64,000 nucleotides of DNA from WHUA01 sp963711215. GTDB lineage: Bacteria; Pseudomonadota; Alphaproteobacteria; UBA8366. The translations under genes and the position numbers were made by a program. The stretch lies in contig CAVQDH010000012.1 in NCBI GenBank assembly GCA_963711215.1, forward strand, positions 207,590 through 271,589, read 5' to 3'. The notes under the pieces are model-generated. The model saw only the letters and a list, made by a program, of their open reading frames with translations. It did not search any database and was not told the DNA's origin. How positions within the stretch are numbered: the stretch's first letter is position 1; the number at the start of each line of letters is the position of its first letter. Positions 55,008 to 62,998 of the stretch are shown piece by piece.

Positions 55008-55886
55008 TTAAGCGGATTGCGGGGCGGTTCCCTTGACCACCGTGCGGTGAAGAATGCGGCGATAGCGGTCCATCTCGTAATTCGCCACCACGCGGTGCAG
55101 CAGACAGCGGTTGTCCCACATGACGAGATCGCCCCGCTGCCACTTATGGGCATACACGAATTGCCGCCGGGTCGCGTGCTGAAGCAATTCGTCGAGCAAG
55201 CGGCGGCCTTCCGCCTCGGGCATGCCGTCCACATGCGAGGTGTGGATGCCGATATAGAGCGACTTGCGTCCGGTCGCGGGATGGAAGCGAACCATCGGGT
55301 GGGCGACCGGCGGACGCTCGCGCTTTTCCGCCTCGGTCGCCGGCTTGTTGCCGGTATTCCGCCGGTTGGCTTCCCAGCTATGGACCGCCTTCAGCGGGGC
55401 GATCCTGGCTTTGGTGGCGTCGTCCAGCACCTCATAGGCGCGATACATGTTGGCGAATTCCGTGTCGCCGCCTTCCGGCGGCAGCTCGCGCGCATGCAGG
55501 AAAGTCGCGAAGGACGGGACCGCGTGATAGGACTTGTCCGTGTGCCAGAAATAGCTGCCGAAGGTGAACGGCTTGCGGCTCGGCTTGCCGCTGGCGTCCA
55601 GGTTGTTGACCACATGGACCTTCGGCGACTTCTTCCCTTCCCGCGTGCTGAACACGTGATTTTCGGGATCGCCGAAGCGCTCGGTCATCGCGAACTGCTG
55701 GTCGCCGGTGAGGTCCTGGTCGCGGAAGACCAGGACATGATGGTCCGCAAAGGCGTCGAGCACGGCGTCCCGTAACGCATCGCCGATGGGCCGCGCCAGA
55801 TCGACGCCCCGTATCTCCGCGCCCGCCGCGTCGGAAAGCCGCCGTATGTCGAGAACCGGTCTTGCCGCCAAATCGAGCTGTGCCAT
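55008..55886 (-). CDS. TauD/TfdA-family dioxygenase (copy 3)
   Basis: 292 residues from the ATG at 55884-55886 (GGGAGGGAAGGGCAAAACC upstream). Iron ligands His115 and Asp117 (FWHTD) and His264 (CLLHRV), with the 2-oxoglutarate arginine in YRRILHRTV (Arg281). Conserved GAEIRGVDLARP and HHVLVFRDQDL. Compared with TauD copies 1 and 2 it has a longer acidic/basic loop (about 165-195, WEANRRNTGNKPATEAEKRE). It probably forms one transcript with the MmgE/PrpD gene 53 bases downstream, an oxidation-plus-dehydration pairing. Substrate unknown. Confidence 0.92.
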   Translation of the reverse strand: MAQLDLAARPVLDIRRLSDAAGAEIRGVDLARPIGDALRDAVLDAFADHHVLVFRDQDLTGDQQFAMTERFGDPENHVFSTREGKKSPKVHVVNNLDASGKPSRKPFTFGSYFWHTDKSYHAVPSFATFLHARELPPEGGDTEFANMYRAYEVLDDATKARIAPLKAVHSWEANRRNTGNKPATEAEKRERPPVAHPMVRFHPATGRKSLYIGIHTSHVDGMPEAEGRRLLDELLQHATRRQFVYAHKWQRGDLVMWDNRCLLHRVVANYEMDRYRRILHRTVVKGTAPQSA

Positions 55887-56091
55887 GGTTTTGCCCTTCC
55901 CTCCCCGGTCTGGTCTCCAGCATGGCGCCCGCATGGTCGCCCACGGGCGGATGAGACCAAAATCGCCCGCTCCGCGACCGTAGAACGATACTACCAAAGC
56001 CGCCGATCGAGCCCAAAGCGACCGGCTCGCCCGGCCAATTTGCGGGCGGCGCGCTTCCCTCGCCATAATAAGGGCCTTGGGAGGAACATCC

Positions 56092-57171
56092 ATGGCGAAC
56101 AATGGCAGGAATACCGTCTTCGCGGGCGCGGGCCAGGGCGAAGGCAAGAATGCGGGGCGCTATCGCGGCGGGCTCTTCCGGCTGCAGCCCGGCGCCGGCG
56201 ACTGGGAAGCGGTGACCGGCGGCCTGCCCGAAAATGTCGAGGTGCGCACGATCGCGCAGCACCCGACCGACCCGAAAACGCTCTTCATCGGCACGCAGGA
56301 CGGCCCCTATCGCAGCACCGACGGCGGCGCGCATTGGGTAAAGCCCGATTTCCCCGACAAGGGCGCGGTGATCTGGACCATCGCGGTGCACCCGACCCGC
56401 CCCGGCATCGTCTATGCCGGCGCGGCGCCGGTCGCGCTCTACCGCAGCGAGGATGGCGGCGACACCTGGCGCCGGCTCCCGAAAGCAAAATCGCCCGCCC
56501 ATTGCGAGCGCGAAGGCTTCGACACGCGCACGATCCGCGTCACCTTCGACCCGACCCGGCCCGACGAGGTCTATGTCGGGCTGGAGGTCAGTGGCGTCCT
56601 CCACAGCACCGACGGCGGGGAGACCTGGACCGACGTATCTGCGCCGCTGATCGCGCTGGCCCAATTGCCGCACCTGCAGAGCAACGTCGGCGGCCGTCAT
56701 TGCGGCCAGTGCGAGGGCATGCTGGACACGCACGCGCTCGCCATCAGCAGCGCCGCCCCCGGCTCAGCCTTCCTCGCCGTGCGCATGGGCATTTTCCGCA
56801 CCGATGACGGCGGCGCGAGCTGGCGCGACACCGAGGTCGGGCGCTTCTCGCCGCTGACCTATTGCCGCGACCTGATCGTCTCGCCGCATGATCCGAACGT
56901 GTTCTACGCCGCCCTGTCCAAGGCCGCCTTCAGCACCGCCGGCTCGTTGTTCCGCAGCGACGACGTGACCAGGACCTGGACGCGCATGGACCACGGCGTC
57001 AGGGTGGAAAGCACGGTCATGGCGCTGGCGGCGCATCCGACCGACCCGGCGAGCCTTTACAGCGTCACCCGCGCGGGACAGGTGATCGGGACGGAAGACA
57101 ACGGCGCCTCGTGGCGGGACCACCCGCTGCCCAAGGACGTGCACGACGTCTACGCGGTCGCCTGCTACTGA
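56092..57171 (+). CDS. BNR/Asp-box (sialidase-like, WD40/YVTN) propeller protein
   Basis: 359 residues from the ATG at 56092 with GGGAGG upstream (a TTG five codons earlier is possible but overlaps that site). Repeated Asp-box motifs S-x-D-G-G-x-x-W (RSTDGGAHW, RSEDGGDTW, HSTDGGETW, RTDDGGASW, GTEDNGASW) define a multi-bladed beta-propeller. Alternating VRTIAQHPTDPKTLFIGT-type strands recur. No signal peptide and no sialidase catalytic Arg-triad evident, so it is a propeller-fold protein of unknown role, often mislabelled exo-alpha-sialidase. Three cysteines at GGRHCGQCEGM could bind metal. Stands alone before tRNA-His. Confidence 0.85.
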   Translation: MANNGRNTVFAGAGQGEGKNAGRYRGGLFRLQPGAGDWEAVTGGLPENVEVRTIAQHPTDPKTLFIGTQDGPYRSTDGGAHWVKPDFPDKGAVIWTIAVHPTRPGIVYAGAAPVALYRSEDGGDTWRRLPKAKSPAHCEREGFDTRTIRVTFDPTRPDEVYVGLEVSGVLHSTDGGETWTDVSAPLIALAQLPHLQSNVGGRHCGQCEGMLDTHALAISSAAPGSAFLAVRMGIFRTDDGGASWRDTEVGRFSPLTYCRDLIVSPHDPNVFYAALSKAAFSTAGSLFRSDDVTRTWTRMDHGVRVESTVMALAAHPTDPASLYSVTRAGQVIGTEDNGASWRDHPLPKDVHDVYAVACY

Positions 57172-57214
57172 CGGCGGGTCCCAAAAGGCCGGCGCGTGCC
57201 CAATCCCGCACCCC

Positions 57215-57254
57215 AAAAAGAAAAGAGGTCAGCGGGGTCGCCGCTAACCTCTTG
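57215..57254 (-). terminator. Rho-independent terminator of tRNA-His
   Basis: On the minus strand AAGAGGTTAGCGG and CCGCTGACCTCTT pair over 13 positions with one mismatch and a 4-base loop, followed by TTCTTTTTGG. It begins 7 bases after the tRNA 3' end. Stem plus T-run is a textbook intrinsic terminator. Confidence 0.85.
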
Positions 57255-57260
57255 AAACTT

Positions 57261-57338
57261 TGGGGTGGCATACCGGACTTGAACCGGTGACCCCCAGATC
57301 CACAATCTGGTGCTCTAACCACCTGAGCTAATGCCACC
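57261..57338 (-). tRNA. tRNA-His (anticodon GTG)
   Basis: Minus-strand cloverleaf. Acceptor GTGGCAT pairs with ATGCCAC, with an extra 5' G (G-1) facing discriminator C73, the identity element of tRNA-His. The D-arm TAGCTCAGGTGGTTAGAGCA, anticodon stem CCAGA/TCTGG with loop TTGTGGA (GTG anticodon), and T-arm GGTTCAAGTCC are all present. CCA is encoded (57261-57263). The terminator follows directly. Confidence 0.95.
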
Positions 57339-57553
57339 ATAGTGAGTTGAGCCGCCTGATTTAGTCCCGCCCGTCCGACCCGTCAAGCACGGAGGGGCGG
57401 CGTCCGGCTTGGGCCTCGGCGGCCGCCATCTCCGGGAAACCGGCGCGGCCTTCTGCCGCCGCCGCCCCCTGCACCGCCCGCTTGATCTCGACGCGCCGCC
57501 GTGCACCATAGGCAGCCAACGAGAACAACGCCAACCGTTGGGGGAATCCGGCC

Positions 57554-58717
57554 GTGCTGCAGCTCGCCTCGAACCTGAAACGCCTCGGCACCGAAACTGC
57601 CTTCGAGGTGCTGGCGCGGGCCGCCGCGCTGGAGGCCAAGGGCAAGTCCATCATCAATCTCGGCATCGGCCAGCCGGACTTCAAGACGCCGCCGCACATC
57701 GTGGAAGCCGCCATCAAGGCGCTGCGCGACGGCCATCACGGCTACACGCCGGCCAACGGCATCCTGGCGCTGCGCGAGGCGGTCTCGGCCGATCTGCACC
57801 GCCGCCACGGCGTCACGGTCGACCCCGACTGCGTCGTCGTCGTGCCGGGCGGCAAGGTCACGATGTTCTTCGCCATCCTGATGTTCGGCGAGCCCGGCGC
57901 CGAGATCATGTACCCCGACCCCGGCTTCCCGATCTACAAGTCGGTGATCGACTACACCGGCGCCAAGGCGGTGCCGATCGTGCTGCGCGAATCCAAAGAA
58001 TTCGCCTTCAGCGCCGAGGAGGTGCTGGCGCAGATCACGCCGAAGACCCGCCTGATCATCATCAACAGCCCGGCCAACCCGACCGGCGGCACGGTGCCGC
58101 GCGCGGAATGGGACAAGCTGGTCGACGGCCTCGCCCGCCACCCCGACGTGGCGATCCTGTCGGACGAGATCTACAGCCAGATGCTCTACGGCGGGCGCGA
58201 GCATGTCAGCCTGCTGCAATACGAGCAGCTGCGCGACCGGGTCATCATGCTGGACGGCTGGTCCAAGACCTACGCCATGACCGGCTGGCGGCTCGGCTTC
58301 GCGGTCTGGCCGGAGAAACTCGCCGCGACCGCGACCCGGCTCGCCATCAACTGTCATTCCTGCGTCAACGCGCCGACCCAGTTTGCCGGCATGGCCGCGC
58401 TCGACGGCCCGCAGGACATGGTCAAGACCATGGTCGCCGCCTTCGACGAGCGGCGCCGGGTCATCGTCTCCGAGCTCAATCAGATTCCGGGCTTCCGCTG
58501 CGTCGATCCGGGCGGCGCCTTCTACACCTTCCCCAACATCGAGGGCACCGGCAAGTCGGCCCGCGACCTGCAGAACCTGCTGCTCGAGGAGGCCGGCGTC
58601 GCCACCATGGCCGGCACCGCCTTCGGCGACTACGGCGAAGGCTATATCCGCTTTTCCTATGCCAACAGCGTCGAAAACATCCGCGAAGCCGTGAAACGGA
58701 TCAAAAAATGCCTATAA
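57554..58717 (+). CDS. class I/II aminotransferase (aspartate/alanine aminotransferase-like)
   Basis: 387 residues, GTG start at 57554 with GGGGGAA upstream. Fold-type I PLP enzyme: GIGQPDFKTP (38-47), HGYTPANGILALREAV, Asn175 in NSPANPTGG, Asp204/Tyr207 (SDEIYSQML), PLP lysine Lys238 in GWSKTYAMTGWRLGF, and the C-terminal substrate arginine in YIRFSYANS. The GWSKTYAMTGWR form resembles AspC/AlaA/AraT-type proteins that transfer amino groups between glutamate and 2-oxo acids in the cytosol. It lies upstream of glnB in the same direction, but the 214-bp gap with a sigma-54 promoter indicates separate control. Confidence 0.9.
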   Translation: MLQLASNLKRLGTETAFEVLARAAALEAKGKSIINLGIGQPDFKTPPHIVEAAIKALRDGHHGYTPANGILALREAVSADLHRRHGVTVDPDCVVVVPGGKVTMFFAILMFGEPGAEIMYPDPGFPIYKSVIDYTGAKAVPIVLRESKEFAFSAEEVLAQITPKTRLIIINSPANPTGGTVPRAEWDKLVDGLARHPDVAILSDEIYSQMLYGGREHVSLLQYEQLRDRVIMLDGWSKTYAMTGWRLGFAVWPEKLAATATRLAINCHSCVNAPTQFAGMAALDGPQDMVKTMVAAFDERRRVIVSELNQIPGFRCVDPGGAFYTFPNIEGTGKSARDLQNLLLEEAGVATMAGTAFGDYGEGYIRFSYANSVENIREAVKRIKKCL

Positions 58718-58818
58718 ATTCATCATTTGCATCTAAATTAATCATATATGCAGGGACCGGCCCAGGGGTATTTACGAAAGAGCCCGGAGAATCAATCTTC
58801 TACTTGAAATTTCGCCAA

Positions 58819-58834
58819 TGGCACGCGGAATGCT
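58819..58834 (+). promoter_or_regulatory. sigma-54 (-24/-12) promoter upstream of glnB
   Basis: TGGCACGCGGAATGCT matches the RpoN consensus: GG (58820-58821) and GC (58832-58833) are separated by exactly 10 bases and embedded in TGGCAC and TGCT. It lies about 98 bases upstream of the glnB ATG. NtrC-activated glnB promoters of this kind are well established in proteobacteria. No clear NtrC-type TGCAC-N-GTGCA site could be assigned upstream. Confidence 0.72.
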
Positions 58835-58931
58835 TATTGAGAAGCCAGCGCGCATAGCGATGCGGCATACTTGAGCCCACCATCGCCATGCGGCCGCCAG
58901 GCCCGAGGAGGAATTGAGGACCGCAACACCG

Positions 58932-59270
58932 ATGAAAAAGATCGAAGCCATTATTAAGCCATTCAAGCTTGATGAAGTTAAGGAAGCCCTGCAAGACGTT
59001 GGTATTCAAGGGATAACTGTAACTGAAGCAAAAGGATTTGGGCGCCAGAAAGGACATACCGAGCTTTATCGCGGCGCCGAATACGTCGTCGACTTTCTGC
59101 CGAAAGTGAAGCTGGAGGTGGTGCTGGACGATGCGCTCGCCGAACGGGCGATCGAAGCCATCCAGAACGCCGCCCGTACCGGGCGCATCGGGGATGGCAA
59201 GATATTCATCTCGCAGATCGACGAAGCGATCCGCATCCGCACCGGCGAGAGAGGCCCAGACGCAGTATAG
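58932..59270 (+). CDS. glnB: nitrogen regulatory protein P-II
   Basis: 112 residues from the ATG at 58932, exactly the canonical GlnB length (a TTG six codons earlier is rejected). MKKIEAIIKPFKLDEVKEAL start; T-loop GHTELYRGAEYVVDFLPK with the uridylylation site Tyr51; B-loop RTGRIGDGKIF. The trimeric PII protein binds ATP/ADP and 2-oxoglutarate and controls GlnE, NtrB and other nitrogen targets; GlnD modifies Tyr51. It is 129 bases before glnA, the alphaproteobacterial glnBA arrangement, behind a sigma-54 promoter. Confidence 0.97.
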   Translation: MKKIEAIIKPFKLDEVKEALQDVGIQGITVTEAKGFGRQKGHTELYRGAEYVVDFLPKVKLEVVLDDALAERAIEAIQNAARTGRIGDGKIFISQIDEAIRIRTGERGPDAV

Positions 59271-59399
59271 ACAACGTGACGATCACCACGCGGCCGCCGT
59301 CCGCCAGGCGCGGCCGCATCCCCTAATCTACCGAACGGCTGGCGGGAACGCTGGCCCCATTCACTCATAACGACACGGAATTCCAAGGAGCAAGGGAAC

Positions 59400-60809
59400 A
59401 TGTCGGACGTCGAAAAAGCATTGAAAATCATCAAGGACAACGACGTAAAATACGTCGACTTCCGATTTACCGATCCGCGCGGAAAATGGCACCACACCGC
59501 GCAGCATATTTCCACCATCGAAGCCGACACCTTCAAAGACGGCATCATGTTCGACGGCTCGTCGATCGCCGGGTGGAAGGCGATCAACGAATCCGACATG
59601 ATCCTCATGCCGGACGCCGCCACGGCGGTGATGGACCCGTTCGCCGAGCAGCCGAGCATGATCCTGTTCTGCTCGATCATCGAGCCGTCGACCGGCCAGC
59701 CCTACAGCCGCGACCCGCGGTCCACGGCGCTGAAGGCGGAAGCCTATCTGAAGTCGACCGGCATCGGCGACACCGCCTATTTCGGCCCGGAAGCCGAATT
59801 CTTCGTCTTCGACGACGTCCGCTTCCAGGTCGAGCAGGAATACACCTTCGTGGCGCTGAACTCGATCGAGGGCCCGTACAACTCCGGCACCGAGATGAGC
59901 GCCGGCAACCCGGGCCACCGGCCGGCCACCAAGGGCGGCTACTTCCCGGTCCCGCCGGTCGACCATGAATCCGACCTGCGCGCCGAGATGGTCTCGACCA
60001 TGGTCGAGATGGGCCTCGACATGGAAAAGCATCATCACGAAGTCGCGCCCGCCCAGCACGAGCTCGGCATCAAGTTCGGCACGCTCGTGCGCAGCGCCGA
60101 CAACATGCAGATCTACAAGTACGTCGTGCACATGGTCGCCCACCGCTACGGCAAGACCGCGACCTTCATGCCGAAGCCGGTCTACGGCGACAACGGCTCG
60201 GGCATGCACACCCACCAGTCGATCTGGAAGGGCGGCAAGCCGACCTTCGCCGGCTCGGGCTACGCCGACCTGTCGGAGACCGCGCTGTTCTACATCGGCG
60301 GCATCATCAAGCACGCCAAGGCGATCAACGCGTTCACCAACCCGCTGACCAACAGCTACAAGCGCCTGATCCCCGGTTTCGAGGCGCCGGTGCTGCTGGC
60401 CTACTCGGCGCGCAACCGCTCGGCCTCCTGCCGTATCCCCTACGTCTCGACGCCGGCCGGCAAGCGCGTCGAAGTGCGCTTCCCCGATCCGGGCCAGAAC
60501 GCCTATCTCGGCTTCGCCGCGATGCTGATGGCCGGGCTCGACGGCATCCAGAACCGGATCCATCCGGGCGACGCGATGGACAAGGACCTTTACGACCTGC
60601 CGCCGGAAGAGCTCGCCGGCGTCCCGACCGTCTGCGGCTCGCTGCGCGAGGCGCTGGGCGCGCTCGACGCCGACCGCGAGTTCCTGCTGAAGGGCGACGT
60701 GTTCGGCACCGACCTGATCGACGGCTATCTCGCGCTCAAGTGGGACGAGGTCTACGCCTTCGAGCACACGCCGCACCCGATCGAATACAAGATGTACTAC
60801 AGCGTCTGA
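59400..60809 (+). CDS. glnA: glutamine synthetase type I
   Basis: 469 residues, dodecameric GSI, with GGAGCAAGGG before the ATG. Motifs: DGSSIAGWKAINESDM (52-67, beta-grasp), metal-binding EAEFFVFD (131-138), KHHHEVAPAQHELG (210-223), NGSGMHTHQSIW (265-276), the ATP-binding block at 313-324, NRSASCRIP (339-347), and the adenylylation site Tyr398 in KDLYDLPPEE, so GlnE control is expected. It catalyses glutamate + NH3 + ATP to glutamine, the main ammonium-assimilation step. It is expressed with glnB and ends at a strong terminator. Confidence 0.98.
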   Translation: MSDVEKALKIIKDNDVKYVDFRFTDPRGKWHHTAQHISTIEADTFKDGIMFDGSSIAGWKAINESDMILMPDAATAVMDPFAEQPSMILFCSIIEPSTGQPYSRDPRSTALKAEAYLKSTGIGDTAYFGPEAEFFVFDDVRFQVEQEYTFVALNSIEGPYNSGTEMSAGNPGHRPATKGGYFPVPPVDHESDLRAEMVSTMVEMGLDMEKHHHEVAPAQHELGIKFGTLVRSADNMQIYKYVVHMVAHRYGKTATFMPKPVYGDNGSGMHTHQSIWKGGKPTFAGSGYADLSETALFYIGGIIKHAKAINAFTNPLTNSYKRLIPGFEAPVLLAYSARNRSASCRIPYVSTPAGKRVEVRFPDPGQNAYLGFAAMLMAGLDGIQNRIHPGDAMDKDLYDLPPEELAGVPTVCGSLREALGALDADREFLLKGDVFGTDLIDGYLALKWDEVYAFEHTPHPIEYKMYYSV

Positions 60810-60836
60810 TCGATCGATCCGCATTGCGGAACAGAG

Positions 60837-60871
60837 CCGGGGCCGTGCATCGCGCGGCCCCGGTTTTCTTT
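60837..60871 (+). terminator. Rho-independent terminator after glnA
   Basis: A perfect 9-bp stem CCGGGGCCG / CGGCCCCGG with a 9-base loop is followed by TTTTCTTT, starting 28 bases past the glnA stop. On the minus strand the preceding bases are not T-rich, so it mainly terminates glnA. Confidence 0.9.
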
Positions 60872-60883
60872 ACGCCGATTGGC

Positions 60884-61279
60884 TTAGCGCCCGACCTTCA
60901 CCTGCTTTTCCGCCCCGCCGTAGCCATGCACGAAATCATGCGCGCGGACGGTCACCTGCGTGACCCCGGCCGGGATGCGAACCCCCGACAGCGAGCGGGT
61001 GAAGGGCTGCTCGTCCTCGTGCGGATGCAGCAGCGTGCGCGTGGCGAGCACCGTCTTGCCGTCGGGCGCCAGCACCTCCCAGCGGTCGGCATAGTGGTCC
61101 CAGCCCGTATCGGCATGGCGGACGGTCACGTCGAAGGCATAGGTCCCCGGGCCGTCCGGACGGACTGCCACGGCCACCACGTCCGCCTCGCCCGCGGCGG
61201 CCGCGGACGGCCCGAGCGCCGTGCCGGAAACCGCGGCGAAGATCGCCGCGCCTGTTGCCAACCCGCGGAAAATCGGCAT
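60884..61279 (-). CDS. small exported protein, Ig-like beta-sandwich, function unknown
   Basis: 131 residues with a Sec signal peptide (residues 1-29, MPIFRGLATGAAIFAAVSGT then AAAAG). The mature part alternates beta strands: GTYAFDVTVRHADTGWDHYA, WEVLAPDGKTVLATRTLLHP, GVTQVTVRAHDFVHGYGG and EKQVKV. This looks like a single Ig/FN3-type domain. Similar short proteins with an R-A-H-D-x-V-H-G-Y/W-G ending are, to my memory, conserved hypotheticals in alphaproteobacteria. No metal or catalytic motif is seen beyond His clusters. Convergent with glnA. Confidence 0.8.
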   Translation of the reverse strand: MPIFRGLATGAAIFAAVSGTALGPSAAAAGEADVVAVAVRPDGPGTYAFDVTVRHADTGWDHYADRWEVLAPDGKTVLATRTLLHPHEDEQPFTRSLSGVRIPAGVTQVTVRAHDFVHGYGGAEKQVKVGR

Positions 61280-61468
61280 TTCCCGGCGCTCCTCCGTTCG
61301 CGGCGCCTGCCCGCCGGAGCTGTTAGGTTAACGCAGCCTTAAGATTTCCGCGATACACAGCACGCTGGGATAAACCGCCGCGAAACCGAGCCCCAGGGCT
61401 GCCGGCGCCGCGGCCGTCGACGGCGGCGCGACCGCCGATGACACCGCCTGGGGGCTAGAGCCGGCATC

Positions 61469-62879
61469 ATGTTCCGGGATCTTGCACGCAACCTGTACGC
61501 CGGCGCGCGGCTGTGCTTCATGCTGCCGGTCGACCGCGCCGATTTCCGCGCCAGCCTGGACCAGGCCTTCGCGCTTCTGGTCTTCGGCAGCGGCACGATC
61601 CTGCTGATCGAATTCGCCGCGGCCAGCGGCAACTGGTTCCCCTCGCCCGACCGCGTCGGCCTCTACGCGCTCGCCATCCTGACCGGGCTGATCGGCTGCT
61701 TCGCCGCGACCCGGCTGCTGGGCGTCGCGGAGCGGCTCAGCACCGTGGTGGTGATGCTGCTGGCCGGCGCCTTCTGGCTCATCCCGGTGTTCGGCCCCGT
61801 CTTCGCGCTCGCTGGCGAAGCGGCCCTGGCGCCGAGCAGCGCCGCGGGCGCCACCGTCGCCATCCTGATCGTGCTCTGGTGCCTCGGCATCGCCATGCGC
61901 GTCATCCAGATCGCGGCCGGCGGCGGCATCGTGAAGCCCGCCGTCGCGGCCTCGATCCTGGTCGTCTTCACCGCGCTGCCCAAGCTGCTGCTGATCCCGC
62001 CCGGAACCTGGCTGGGCGAGCCGGCCAAGCTGCCGCCGAGCTGGACCCAGGAAAACCTCTATTACGGCCAGTTCGGCATGGTCAACCAGGCGGCCGACTG
62101 GCTCGCCAAAGGCCGGCCCGGCGTGTCCGACATCTATTTCGTCGGCTTCGCGGCCGACGCGCGCGAGCCGGTCTTTCTCAACGAGATGCGCGGCGTGACG
62201 CGGCTCTTCGACCGGCGTTTCGATACCAGGACCCGCTCGGTCGTGCTGATCAACAACCGGTCGACGGTGCGCCAGGCGCCGCTCGCCAACATGCACAATC
62301 TCGGCCGCATCCTGAGCATGATCGGCAAGCGCATCGATCCCGAGGAAGACATCGTCGTGTTGTATCTGTCCGCGCCGGCGCTCGCCGGCGGCGGCGATCA
62401 AGCCAAGCTTCGAGACCCTCGACTTCGTCCCGATCCATGCCGCGCATATCCAGGGCATGTTCGACGACGCCGGAATCAAATGGCGCGTCATCATCCTCTC
62501 CGCCTGCGCCACCGACGGCTTCGTCGAGCAGCTGCGCGGTCCGACCACGCTGGTGATCGCCGCGGCCGGCGCCGGAGGCCACGGCCAGGGCTGCCGCGGC
62601 GATGCGGACTACACCGCCTTCGGCAAGGCCTTCTTCGACGAAGCGCTGCGCGGCACCTACTCGCTGCCCGACGCCTTCGAGCGCGCGCGCACATTGCTCG
62701 CCGCGGAAGACAAGAACAGCCTGCACGAACCGTCCGGACCGGTTATCGAGATGGGCGGCCAGATCGCCGCCAAGCTCGACGCCGTCGCCGCCGACCTGAG
62801 TCAGCGCAGCGCGACCGCCGCGTTGCCGCCTCCGCCGACCGTGCCGAAAGCCAAGCCGCCGAAGATGATACGGCCTTGA
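61469..62879 (+). pseudogene. membrane-anchored C13-like (legumain-family) peptidase homologue lacking the catalytic His, frameshifted
   Basis: About 469 residues after correction. Five predicted membrane helices at about 33-52, 64-84, 89-115, 125-145 and 154-175, then a peptidase C13 domain: SDIYFVGFAADAREPVFLNE, LFDRRFDTRTRSVVLINN, DPEEDIVVLYLSAPALAG, IKWRVIILSACATDGFV and AFGKAFFDEALRGTYS. Cys in SACATDG matches the C13 nucleophile. The His-Gly expected after LYL(T/S)S is replaced by LYLSAPAL, and no His codon occurs there in any frame. One extra A at about 62400 breaks the frame. Adjacent paralogue downstream keeps both residues. Confidence 0.8.
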
Positions 62880-62998
62880 AGGACGGCCCGCGTCCCCTTG
62901 ACGCCCGGCATGGCGCGCATATCTGAACTTCGCGACCGTGATGGCGTTCGTTAATAAATTTACCGGACATGGCGTCCGCAATTTCGTAGATTGCCCAC

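Noticed and set aside
56092..57171. A true exo-alpha-sialidase
   Set aside because: Asp-box repeats are present but the arginine triad, FRIP motif and signal peptide expected for sialidases are not.
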